Source: DASTRU01 sp035761045 (lineage in GTDB: Bacteria > Pseudomonadota > Gammaproteobacteria > Burkholderiales > Burkholderiaceae_E). Taken from it: a stretch of DNA of 5,392 bases. Below the pieces are notes generated by a model. That model saw nothing but the letters and a program-made list of their open reading frames with translations. It was not told where the DNA came from and ran no database searches. The position numbers and the translations under genes were made by a program. The stretch spans positions 1-5,392 of the forward strand of contig DASTRU010000196.1 in the NCBI GenBank assembly GCA_035761045.1. The letters run 5' to 3'. Positions 1 to 5,392 of this stretch are shown piece by piece. Position 1 is the first letter of the stretch; each line of letters opens with the position of its first letter.

Positions 1-417
1 CGACCTAAACCGCCGTTCACGTTGCCACGCCCAATACTGGCTCTGACCGTGGACGAAGCGCGACATCATCATGGCCACTTCGTGTTCAATCGAAGCGTCT
101 GCGGCGGCCCAAATGGATGGGTAGCGGTCGTGATCAGCGCGGCTACCGAGGCGATGAACCTGCCGCGCGAAGTATTGGTGCGAGGATGCGCGAATCAATT
201 GGGCGAGATCTTGGGTAACCGGTGTGAGGTCGAGGATTCACGCGTCATCATTGAAAAACGCGCGACGTTCGCATGCGTACCGGGCCTTAAGCGCCCAAAG
301 GCGATTACTCCAATGCCTAACTTATTGTTGGCCGGCGATTACACCGAGGGCGAATATCCGGCCGTGCTTGAGCAAGCGGTGCTTAGTGGAGAGCGCGCCG
401 CGCGACTGATCGACTAA
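1..417 (+). CDS. hpnE: Hydroxysqualene dehydroxylase HpnE-like FAD-dependent oxidoreductase, C-terminal part
   Basis: The reading frame is open at the left edge, so the N-terminal FAD-binding Rossmann region lies outside the window and 138 C-terminal residues are visible. HpnE is a flavin amine-oxidase/phytoene-desaturase-like enzyme that reduces hydroxysqualene to squalene, the last step of the HpnC-HpnD-HpnE route feeding hopanoid synthesis. The visible part has family-like landmarks: a 'FVFNRS...GGPNGW' stretch followed by 'AVVISA', then 'EKRATFACVPG' (about fragment residues 85-95), and the C-terminal FAD-contacting 'LLLAGDYTEGEYPAVLEQAV' with its Gly-Asp and a following 'SGERAA' helix. 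It ends in TAA at 415-417. A TTG at 22 is in frame but is not the start, since codons upstream remain open and homologous. The gene converges on the ureE-like gene 18 bp away. hpnC and hpnD are expected upstream by family habit but cannot be seen. A related carotenoid or phytoene desaturase-like enzyme is the main alternative. Confidence 0.85.
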   Translation, partial: RPKPPFTLPRPILALTVDEARHHHGHFVFNRSVCGGPNGWVAVVISAATEAMNLPREVLVRGCANQLGEILGNRCEVEDSRVIIEKRATFACVPGLKRPKAITPMPNLLLAGDYTEGEYPAVLEQAVLSGERAARLID

Positions 418-435
418 ATCACGCGCATGCGCGCC

Positions 436-957
436 TTAGTGTTCGTGCCGGTGATCGTGGTGATCATGACCGTGATGATGGTGATCGTGGCCGCAACCTT
501 CGTGATGCACATGCTCATGTTCGACGACCGGCAGCGGTTCCGGCGTGAATGGCGCTTGAACGTCCTCGATATGCAAGGCGCGCAATTCGAGCATCGCGCG
601 TTGGGCTTCGTTGGGTAGCATGTCAAAGCTCGACTCGCCCACGCTTACGCGGATGTGTTGATGCCCAAGCACATGAGCCGCCGCTATTAACGAATTGATG
701 GGTCCACAGACGCGCCAGATCATTTCGGGCGCCGCGTTCACGATCCAAAAGCCACCACGATCATCCAGTAAGACATCACCAACTTCGATCGGACGATGAC
801 CGCTAAGCGAGTGATGCAAGTGCGCATCACCCGCTTCGAGATGCGGCGGCAAGGCTTCGCGCTGCGCGCTGGTTAGTTCAAGCGTGCGCGCACGACGCAG
901 CAAAATCTGCGCGGGTCGCGCGTGCGGTTCGAGCAATCGGGTCAACGTGGTCGACAC
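436..957 (-). CDS. ureE: UreE-like urease accessory protein / nickel metallochaperone with His-rich tail
   Basis: The 173-residue product resembles UreE, the homodimeric cytoplasmic chaperone that delivers Ni to the urease assembly complex. An N-terminal beta-rich domain (about 1-75, with 'VGDVLLDD' near 59-66) is followed by the metal-binding domain (about 76-140). There 'HVLGHQH' (95-101) matches the family's 'LGNRH'; its last His, H101, corresponds to the conserved dimer-interface ligand H96 of the Klebsiella protein, and C84 lies near the position of its C79. 'QAPFTPEP' (134-141) matches the family's 'PFEPE' element. Residues 147-173 are a tail with 15 His mixed with Asp/Glu/Gly and one Cys. 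The Klebsiella 'HHDH' pair is not visible; the aligned stretch reads 'FDMLPNEAQ'. The start is GTG at 957, supported by AGGAG with an 8-nt spacer and no convincing alternative. It lies 24 bp behind radA, probably in the same transcript. No urease or hydrogenase genes are in view, so the client enzyme is unknown and the symbol is by homology only. Confidence 0.8.
   Translation of the reverse strand: MSTTLTRLLEPHARPAQILLRRARTLELTSAQREALPPHLEAGDAHLHHSLSGHRPIEVGDVLLDDRGGFWIVNAAPEMIWRVCGPINSLIAAAHVLGHQHIRVSVGESSFDMLPNEAQRAMLELRALHIEDVQAPFTPEPLPVVEHEHVHHEGCGHDHHHHGHDHHDHRHEH
439..519 (-). repeat. Histidine-rich low-complexity tail coding stretch of the UreE-like protein
   Basis: These 27 codons encode residues 147-173, of which 15 are His, with alternating His-Asp and His-His units and a 'GCGH' motif. 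At DNA level the stretch is an imperfect array of CAC/CAT/GAT codons; the 11-mer GGTGATCGTGG occurs on the plus strand at 450-460 and again at 480-490, exactly 30 bp apart. Such tails in UreE, SlyD and HypB store or buffer nickel and are often variable in length between strains. The repeats offer a likely path for in-frame length change by slippage (inference). Confidence 0.8.
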
Positions 958-965
958 TTTTCAAA

Positions 966-970
966 CTCCT
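966..970 (-). promoter_or_regulatory. Shine-Dalgarno site of the ureE-like gene
   Basis: On the minus strand the sequence reads AGGAG, followed by an 8-nt A/T-rich spacer and then GTG at 957-955. This strong site in the short radA-ureE gap fixes the GTG start and shows that the gene has its own ribosome entry rather than depending on coupling to radA. Confidence 0.8.
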
Positions 971-981
971 AGAACGGTTAA

Positions 982-2355
982 CTAATGCGCCGCGCGTTCA
1001 AGCGCGTCGGTCAAGCGATCCACGGCATGCACCGTCAATCCTTCGATGCGCCCTTTCGGCGCGTTCGCTTTGGGAATTACCGCGGTGGAAAAACCAAGCT
1101 TCGCGGCTTCGCGCAGGCGTTCCTGCCCACGCGGCGCCGGACGTATCTCGCCGGCTAAACCCACTTCGCCAAACACAACCAGTCCGCGCGGCAGCGGTTT
1201 ATTGCGCAAGGAGGAATGAATGGCGCACAACACCGCAAGATCGGCGGCCGGCTCGCCAATCTTCACGCCACCCACCGCGTTAACGAATACGTCTTGATCG
1301 AACGCCGCGATGCCTGCATGCCGATGCAACACCGCGAGCAGCATCGCCAAACGTTGCGGTTCCACGCCCACTGATAACCGCCTAGGAGTGGGGACATGCG
1401 CGGTATCGACCAATGCTTGAATTTCCACCAACAACGGCCGCGTGCCTTCTTGCGTCACGAGCACGGCCGACCCTGGCACCGGTTGCTCGTGTTGCGATAG
1501 AAAAAGAGCCGACGGATTCGACACGCCCTTTAACCCTTTGTCCGTCATCGCGAACACGCCTAATTCGTTCACCGCGCCATAACGGTTCTTAAACGCGCGG
1601 ATCAATCGAAAACTCGAATGCGTATCGCCTTCGAAGTACAACACGGTATCGACGATGTGTTCGAGCACGCGCGGTCCCGCCAGCGCTCCTTCTTTCGTCA
1701 CATGGCCGACTAATACGGTCGCGATACCCGCGCCTTTCGCCATGCGCGTAAGTTGCGCCGCGCACTCGCGTACTTGGGTGACCGAACCCGGGGCGGACGT
1801 GAGCGCCTCGCTAAACAGCGTTTGGATGGAATCGATGACCACGATCTCTGGGTGTTCGGCGGCGACCGCGGCTTCGATTTTTTCAAGTTGAATTTCGGTC
1901 AATAAACGCACGCTTGAGGCATCGACACCAAGCCTGCGGGCACGCAATGCGACTTGCGCCCCGCTCTCCTCGCCGCTGACGTACAACACGCGCCGACCGG
2001 TCTGCGCGAGATACGCAAGTGTTTGCAGCAACAGCGTTGATTTACCAATGCCAGGATCGCCACCAATCAACACCACGCCGCCCGGCACCATGCCGCCACC
2101 CAGCACGCGGTCGAATTCATCGCTTCCACTGGGAATACGTGGCAGATCGACGGCATCGATCTCCGACAGCGCGCGCACGGGTGCAGAGCCGACCAACCCA
2201 GCTTGTGGACGTTGCGCGTAACGATGCGCGGGCGCGTCGTCCAACGTTGTTTCGGTCAACGAGTTCCACGCGCCGCAATGCGGACAACGGCCCGCCCATT
2301 TCGATGTCGTGCCGCCGCACTCGTTGCAAACAAATTGCGTTTTAGGTTTAGCCAT
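982..2355 (-). CDS. radA: DNA repair protein RadA (branch-migration ATPase/helicase)
   Basis: The 457-residue product is close to the usual length (E. coli RadA is about 460). RadA is a RecA-like hexameric motor that processes recombination intermediates and drives branch migration in homologous recombination repair. Domains in order are: a four-Cys zinc finger (C10, C13, C24, C27 in 'CNECGG...CPHCG'); a RecA-type ATPase with Walker A 'GGDPGIGKST' (98-107) and Walker B 'IVVIDSIQT' (171-179, D175); the RadA signature at 266-270, here KNRYG rather than the usual KNRFG; and a Lon-protease-like C-terminal domain ('VNAVGGVKIGEPAADLA', about 358-374, and 'FGEVGLAGEIRP', 395-406). The ATG at 2355 was chosen because it places the zinc finger at residue 10 as in the family; the frame stays open further upstream only because it overlaps alr. 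The start codon shares its A with the alr stop (TGATG) and no good Shine-Dalgarno is seen, so translation is probably coupled to alr. The stop is TAG at 982-984. Confidence 0.97.
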   Translation of the reverse strand: MAKPKTQFVCNECGGTTSKWAGRCPHCGAWNSLTETTLDDAPAHRYAQRPQAGLVGSAPVRALSEIDAVDLPRIPSGSDEFDRVLGGGMVPGGVVLIGGDPGIGKSTLLLQTLAYLAQTGRRVLYVSGEESGAQVALRARRLGVDASSVRLLTEIQLEKIEAAVAAEHPEIVVIDSIQTLFSEALTSAPGSVTQVRECAAQLTRMAKGAGIATVLVGHVTKEGALAGPRVLEHIVDTVLYFEGDTHSSFRLIRAFKNRYGAVNELGVFAMTDKGLKGVSNPSALFLSQHEQPVPGSAVLVTQEGTRPLLVEIQALVDTAHVPTPRRLSVGVEPQRLAMLLAVLHRHAGIAAFDQDVFVNAVGGVKIGEPAADLAVLCAIHSSLRNKPLPRGLVVFGEVGLAGEIRPAPRGQERLREAAKLGFSTAVIPKANAPKGRIEGLTVHAVDRLTDALERAAH

Positions 2356-3431
2356 CAAATACCGTCGTCGACGTTGACCGGCACGCGAGGTGCCAAGGCG
2401 CACATGAGTTCGTAGGCGATCGTCTTCGCGGCGTGAGCGACTTCGTCGATGGGCACGTGGTCGCCCCACAATTCCACCGGCGAGCCCACGCGCGCATGCG
2501 GCGCAGCCTCGAGATCGACGGTGATCATGTCCATCGACACGCGCCCCGCGATCGGACAGCGCACGCCATCCACCCACACGGGCGTACCACTGGGCGCATG
2601 ACGCGGATAACCATCCGCATACCCGCATGCCACGATGCCGATACGCGTTGCTCGTTCAGCGGTGAACGTGGAGCCATAACCCACCGTCTCGCCCGGTTGC
2701 ACGGGTTGAATGCCAATCAATTGCGAGCGCAACACCATGGAAGGACGCAGATCAAGCGACGCCGCGCTGCGTTCAGTAAACGGCGATGATCCATACAACA
2801 TGATGCCCGCGCGCACCCAGTCGCTACGCGCGCCCGCGTAGCGCAACGTCGCGGCGGAATTGGCGAGCGAGACGACGCCTTCCATGCCGCGAGTCGCGCG
2901 TTTGAATTCCTGGCATGCGGCATCGATTCCCCGCTCGCTATCGGCATCGGCGAAGTGCGTCGCATAGGCGATGCGGCCGATGTGCGGCAATGCACGCAGG
3001 CGCGTCACGGCGTCGATAAACGCATCGCCTTTAAACCCAAGCCGATTCATGCCCGAATTTAGTTTTACGTACACGTCGAGTGGGCCGGACACGCGCGTGG
3101 ATTCGAGCATGTCGATTTGCTCGCTCGTATGGACCATCGCGGTGAGATCCAACCGATCGACGATTTCAATATCGCGCGGCTCGAACCAACCTTCAAGCAA
3201 CAGTACCGGACGCGTCCAACCCGCGGCCCTCGCGCGCGCGGCTTCGTCCAAATCAAGCAAGGCGAGTCCGTCCGCCTCGGCCAAGCCGCTCAGCACACGT
3301 TCGATGCCGTGACCATAAGCATTGGCTTTAACGACGGCCCACACGCGCGCGGCATCGATGCGGCGACGCGCGACTTCGAGGTTATGCGCGACGGCACGCG
3401 GGCGAATCAAGGCGCGAATGGGACGAGGCAT
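2355..3431 (-). CDS. alr: Alanine racemase (PLP-dependent), biosynthetic
   Basis: The 358-residue enzyme interconverts L- and D-alanine in the cytoplasm, supplying D-Ala for peptidoglycan. The N-terminal TIM-barrel carries the PLP lysine K35 in 'VVKANAYGHG'. K123 and R130 in 'VKLNSGMNRLG' match the positions of the carbamylated Lys and the pyridine-contacting Arg of the Bacillus enzyme. H159 in 'ATHFADAD', S192 in 'ANSAAT' and R207/Y213 in 'VRAGIMLYG' fit the cofactor pocket. In the C-terminal beta domain Y252 in 'GYGSTF' is the second catalytic base, and 'GRVSMDMITVDL' and 'AYELMC' (Y340) complete the site, so all key residues are present. The start is ATG at 3431, with an in-frame TGA a few codons upstream and only a weak ribosome site. 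It is the first gene of the alr-radA-ureE set and is divergent from lplT. A catabolic DadX paralogue is less likely because no dadA is adjacent. Confidence 0.96.
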   Translation of the reverse strand: MPRPIRALIRPRAVAHNLEVARRRIDAARVWAVVKANAYGHGIERVLSGLAEADGLALLDLDEAARARAAGWTRPVLLLEGWFEPRDIEIVDRLDLTAMVHTSEQIDMLESTRVSGPLDVYVKLNSGMNRLGFKGDAFIDAVTRLRALPHIGRIAYATHFADADSERGIDAACQEFKRATRGMEGVVSLANSAATLRYAGARSDWVRAGIMLYGSSPFTERSAASLDLRPSMVLRSQLIGIQPVQPGETVGYGSTFTAERATRIGIVACGYADGYPRHAPSGTPVWVDGVRCPIAGRVSMDMITVDLEAAPHARVGSPVELWGDHVPIDEVAHAAKTIAYELMCALAPRVPVNVDDGI

Positions 3432-3488
3432 GGGCGATCAATCATGCAAGCGAAGATGAACTGCGTGTGACCAAGACGGTCCGAACTC

Positions 3489-3516
3489 ATTCTAACGAAG
3501 CGATTCTCGTCATTAA
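3489..3516 (-). promoter_or_regulatory. Candidate sigma70 promoter for the alr-radA-ureE genes
   Basis: On the minus strand a TAGAAT hexamer (3489-3494, five of six matches to the -10 consensus) follows a weak TTAATG -35-like hexamer (3511-3516) with a 16-bp spacer. The predicted start near 3482 would leave a leader of about 50 nt before alr. The weak -35 makes this tentative. Confidence 0.35.
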
Positions 3517-3542
3517 GTTCACGCGATGCCCGCAATGTCTCA

Positions 3543-3551
3543 TGGTATAAA
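3543..3551 (+). promoter_or_regulatory. Candidate extended -10 promoter for lplT
   Basis: TGGTATAAA at 3543-3551 combines the TGn extension with a five-of-six -10 hexamer (TATAAA). No good -35 lies at 16-18 bp, as is tolerated in extended -10 promoters. Transcription would begin near 3558, giving a leader of about 100 nt before lplT. Confidence 0.4.
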
Positions 3552-3557
3552 GCGCCG

Positions 3558-3583
3558 GCCCGCAGTTCGTTTAGCGCGCGGGC
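3558..3583 (+). repeat. GC-rich inverted repeat in the lplT leader
   Basis: GCCCGC at 3558-3563 is complementary to GCGGGC at 3578-3583, leaving a 14-nt loop. A hairpin right at the presumed 5' end of the lplT message is possible. No T-run follows, so it is not a terminator, and a 6-bp match in GC-rich DNA may be chance. Confidence 0.3.
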
Positions 3584-3659
3584 ACGTCTTGCACATCATC
3601 GCCCGTGTTCACGAAAAAAGCGCTGGGCACCGTCGAGAACAGGCTCTTAGCAGTTCCGC

Positions 3660-4979
3660 ATGAAGCCCGGTTTTTACATCATCATGGCGGCGCAGTTTTT
3701 CAGCTCGCTCGCCGACAACGCCCTGCTCATCGCGGCCATCGCGCTATTGCGGGAGCTGGCCGCGCCTGACTGGATGGCGCCGCTGCTCAAATTGTTCTTC
3801 GTCATCAGCTATGTCGCACTCGCCGCATTCGTCGGCGCGTTCGCGGACTCCACGCCGAAAGGCCGCGTGATGCTGATCACCAACAGCATCAAGATTGTTG
3901 GGTGCGCGATGATGTTCTTTGGCGTGCATCCCTTGCTTGCGTACGCGGTGGTGGGGTTGGGCGCGGCGGCGTACTCACCGGCCAAGTACGGCATCCTCAC
4001 CGAATTGTTGCCGCCGCAAAAACTCGTCGCCGCCAACGGCTGGATCGAAGGCACGACGGTGAGTTCGATCATTCTTGGCGTGATGCTTGGCGGGACCTTG
4101 ATCTCCGCCAAGGTGTCGGGCGCGCTCTTGTCGGTGGACGTGCCCTTAGTGGACACCGGTGTCGATACGCCCGCTGAATCGGCCATCCTCATCATCGCGG
4201 TGCTGTACGTCATCGCCGCGTTGTTCAATTTGTACATCCCCGACACCGGCGCTCGCTATCCACGTCAGGAACGCAACCCGTTAAAGCTTTTTAAAGAGTT
4301 CGCCCACTGCTGCAAGGTGTTGTGGACGGATAAACTCGGTCAAATCTCGCTGGCGGTCACCACGCTTTTTTGGGCAGCGGGCGCCACCTTGCAATTCATC
4401 GTATTGAAATGGGCCGAACAAGCCTTGGGCTTGGGCCTATCGCAAGGCGCGATGTTGCAAGCCGTCGTCGCGCTAGGGATTGCCATCGGTGCCGTATGCG
4501 CCGCCGCGCGAGTGCCGCTGCGTCAATCGCTTCGCGTGTTGCCGCTTGGCGTGGCGATGGGCTTGGTCGTGCTGGTGTTGGCGGTATATGACCGTTCGCT
4601 CGTGCCATGGGTCGTGCACATCGGCGGCATGAAGGTGATGATTTATCTCGTCGTCGCGGGCCTGTTGCTCGTCCTCGTCGGCGCGCTGGCCGGATATTTC
4701 GTGGTGCCGATGAATGCGCTGCTACAGCATCGCGGACATGTACTCATGAGCGCGGGCCACTCCATCGCCGTACAAAACTTCAACGAAAACCTCGGCATTC
4801 TCTTGATGCTGTTTTTGTACTCGGTGCTGGTGCGATTCAATCTTCCAGTGTCGATCGTCATCACGCTGTTTGGTTTGTTCGTGGCGATCTCGATGTTTTT
4901 CGTGATTCGCTGGCACCGTGAAAATCAGCGGAAGTTCGATTCCGTCGCCTTGATTCCCGACGGTACTCAGTCGCACTAA
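3660..4979 (+). CDS. lplT: Lysophospholipid transporter LplT (MFS family)
   Basis: The 439-residue, strongly hydrophobic product is an inner-membrane major-facilitator protein that flips lysophospholipids into the cytoplasm for re-acylation, in E. coli by the acyltransferase Aas. Family landmarks are 'AQFFSSLADNALL' (11-23), an MFS motif A-like loop 'FADSTPKGRV' (61-70), 'GAAAYSPAKYGILTELL' (101-117) with 'ANGWIE' (125-130), 'LFWAAGATLQF' (236-246), 'GYFVVPMNALLQHRG' (345-359) and 'AVQNFNENLGILLML' (370-384). About 12 membrane segments are apparent. It is longer than the roughly 400-residue E. coli protein, mainly through a loop near 150-175 and a polar C-terminal tail after about 420. The start is ATG at 3660, the first available after an in-frame TAG at 3648; the ribosome site is weak. 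No aas gene or fused acyltransferase domain is visible, so the partner enzyme must be encoded elsewhere. It is divergent from alr and almost abuts the convergent UDG gene. Confidence 0.95.
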   Translation: MKPGFYIIMAAQFFSSLADNALLIAAIALLRELAAPDWMAPLLKLFFVISYVALAAFVGAFADSTPKGRVMLITNSIKIVGCAMMFFGVHPLLAYAVVGLGAAAYSPAKYGILTELLPPQKLVAANGWIEGTTVSSIILGVMLGGTLISAKVSGALLSVDVPLVDTGVDTPAESAILIIAVLYVIAALFNLYIPDTGARYPRQERNPLKLFKEFAHCCKVLWTDKLGQISLAVTTLFWAAGATLQFIVLKWAEQALGLGLSQGAMLQAVVALGIAIGAVCAAARVPLRQSLRVLPLGVAMGLVVLVLAVYDRSLVPWVVHIGGMKVMIYLVVAGLLLVLVGALAGYFVVPMNALLQHRGHVLMSAGHSIAVQNFNENLGILLMLFLYSVLVRFNLPVSIVITLFGLFVAISMFFVIRWHRENQRKFDSVALIPDGTQSH

Positions 4980-4982
4980 AAC

Positions 4983-5392
4983 CTAGGCGGCCGCCTCCGC
5001 GCGGTAGGTATCAAGAGCGAAGTTCCAATCCACCCATGCCTTCGCTTTATCGGGGAGATTGCGAAGCAAGTACGCGGGGTGATACGTCACCACCACCGGA
5101 ACCTCGCGTCGCGCGACCTCGACCTTATGCACCTGGCCGCGCAACCGCGCGATGCTTGCATCGGTTGCCAACAACGATTGAGCCGCGAATCGACCCAGCA
5201 CGACGATGATGCGCGGGTTCACAAGCTCGATCTGCCGTTTAAGAAATGGGTCGCACGCGTGGACTTCGCCTGGCTGTGGATCACGGTTGCCAGGCGGTCG
5301 GCATTTCAAGACATTGGCGATGAACACTTGTTCGTCTCGGCTTAAACCCAGCGCTTTGAGCATGTTGTCGAGCAAACGGCCCGCTTGACCAA
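4983..5392 (-). CDS. Uracil-DNA glycosylase, family 4 (iron-sulfur), C-terminal part
   Basis: The frame is open at the right edge; 135 C-terminal residues are visible, beginning 'GQAGRLLDNML', which is the end of the usual 'PFVGxAGxLLD' motif. Family 4 UDGs excise uracil from DNA to start base excision repair and carry a [4Fe-4S] cluster. Two expected cluster ligands are present in 'LKCRPPGNRDPQPGE...C' (fragment C30 and C46, 16 apart), with the other two off-window toward the N terminus. 'PRIIVVLGRFAAQSLL' is the family's core strand and helix, and 'TYHPAYLLRN' carries the catalytic-loop His-Pro with the 'YLLR' extension typical of family 4 rather than family 5. A TTG at 5375 is not the start because homology continues upstream. 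The stop is TAG at 4983-4985, 3 bp from the lplT stop. By recalled betaproteobacterial gene order, rimI and tsaB may lie beyond the edge (inference). Confidence 0.93.
   Translation of the reverse strand, partial: GQAGRLLDNMLKALGLSRDEQVFIANVLKCRPPGNRDPQPGEVHACDPFLKRQIELVNPRIIVVLGRFAAQSLLATDASIARLRGQVHKVEVARREVPVVVTYHPAYLLRNLPDKAKAWVDWNFALDTYRAEAAA

Larger units (their letters stand above)
3432..3659. other. Divergent intergenic region between alr and lplT
   Basis: This 228-bp stretch has no convincing gene. It holds a candidate promoter for each direction and a GC-rich inverted repeat in the lplT leader. Neither flanking gene has a strong Shine-Dalgarno. A short GTG-started frame from 3605 runs out of frame into lplT and is not supported. 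Confidence 0.8.

Noticed and set aside
427..618. Plus-strand 63-residue hydrophobic frame opposite the UreE-like gene
   Set aside because: Its Val/Met-rich hydrophobic start is the direct antisense consequence of His/Asp codons in the tail; no ribosome site or independent support.
2356..2628. In-frame upstream extension of radA giving a 548-residue frame
   Set aside because: It lies wholly inside alr in another frame, its translation has no RadA similarity, and the family zinc finger sits correctly at residue 10 when the ATG at 2355 is used.
2971..3470. Plus-strand frames of more than 110 residues opposite alr
   Set aside because: They overlap the alr active-site coding sequence antisense, lack ribosome sites and have compositions typical of shadow frames.
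3605..3662. GTG-started frame in the lplT leader
   Set aside because: It runs out of frame into lplT, gives no recognisable protein and has no ribosome site.
3809..4246. Long minus-strand frame of 145 residues inside lplT
   Set aside because: It is antisense to conserved LplT motifs and its translation shows no recognisable domain; typical shadow of GC-rich coding DNA.
4986..4995. GGCGGCCGCC palindrome near the end of the UDG gene as a terminator
   Set aside because: A 10-bp perfect palindrome without a loop or T-run, inside the coding sequence for the Ala-rich UDG C terminus; explained by GCC/GCG codons.

Overview
The window looks like ordinary chromosomal DNA from a moderately GC-rich Gram-negative bacterium, most likely a betaproteobacterium (inference). 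The grounds are the arrangement lplT divergent from alr-radA with a family 4 uracil-DNA glycosylase gene pointing into lplT, which I recall as common in Betaproteobacteria, and a hopanoid/squalene-pathway gene of the HpnE type. I cannot assign order or genus. There are no RNA genes, insertion sequences, CRISPR arrays, phage genes or rearranged genes.

Layout from left to right. Positions 1-417 (+) hold the C-terminal end of an HpnE-like FAD-dependent hydroxysqualene dehydroxylase. After an 18-bp convergent gap comes a minus-strand gene set read right to left. It starts at 3431 with alr (alanine racemase, 2355-3431), continues with radA (DNA repair ATPase, 982-2355, sharing one base with the alr stop codon), and ends with a UreE-like nickel metallochaperone that has a very histidine-rich tail (436-957, 24 bp after radA). 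A 228-bp intergenic region (3432-3659) separates alr from the divergent lplT (lysophospholipid transporter, 3660-4979, +) and carries plausible promoters in both directions. lplT is nearly tail-to-tail (3 bp apart) with a minus-strand family 4 uracil-DNA glycosylase gene that runs off the right edge (4983-5392).

Functionally the window mixes envelope metabolism (hopanoid/squalene processing, D-alanine supply for peptidoglycan, lysophospholipid recycling) with DNA repair (RadA, UDG). The least expected element is the ureE-like gene. It sits as the last gene of the alr-radA set with no urease or hydrogenase genes visible nearby, keeps the dimer-interface His and probably the nearby Cys of UreE, lacks the second His pair of the Klebsiella protein, and ends in 15 His within 27 residues. 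I see no strong evidence for a previously undescribed system; the findings are mostly modest variations and one out-of-context gene.
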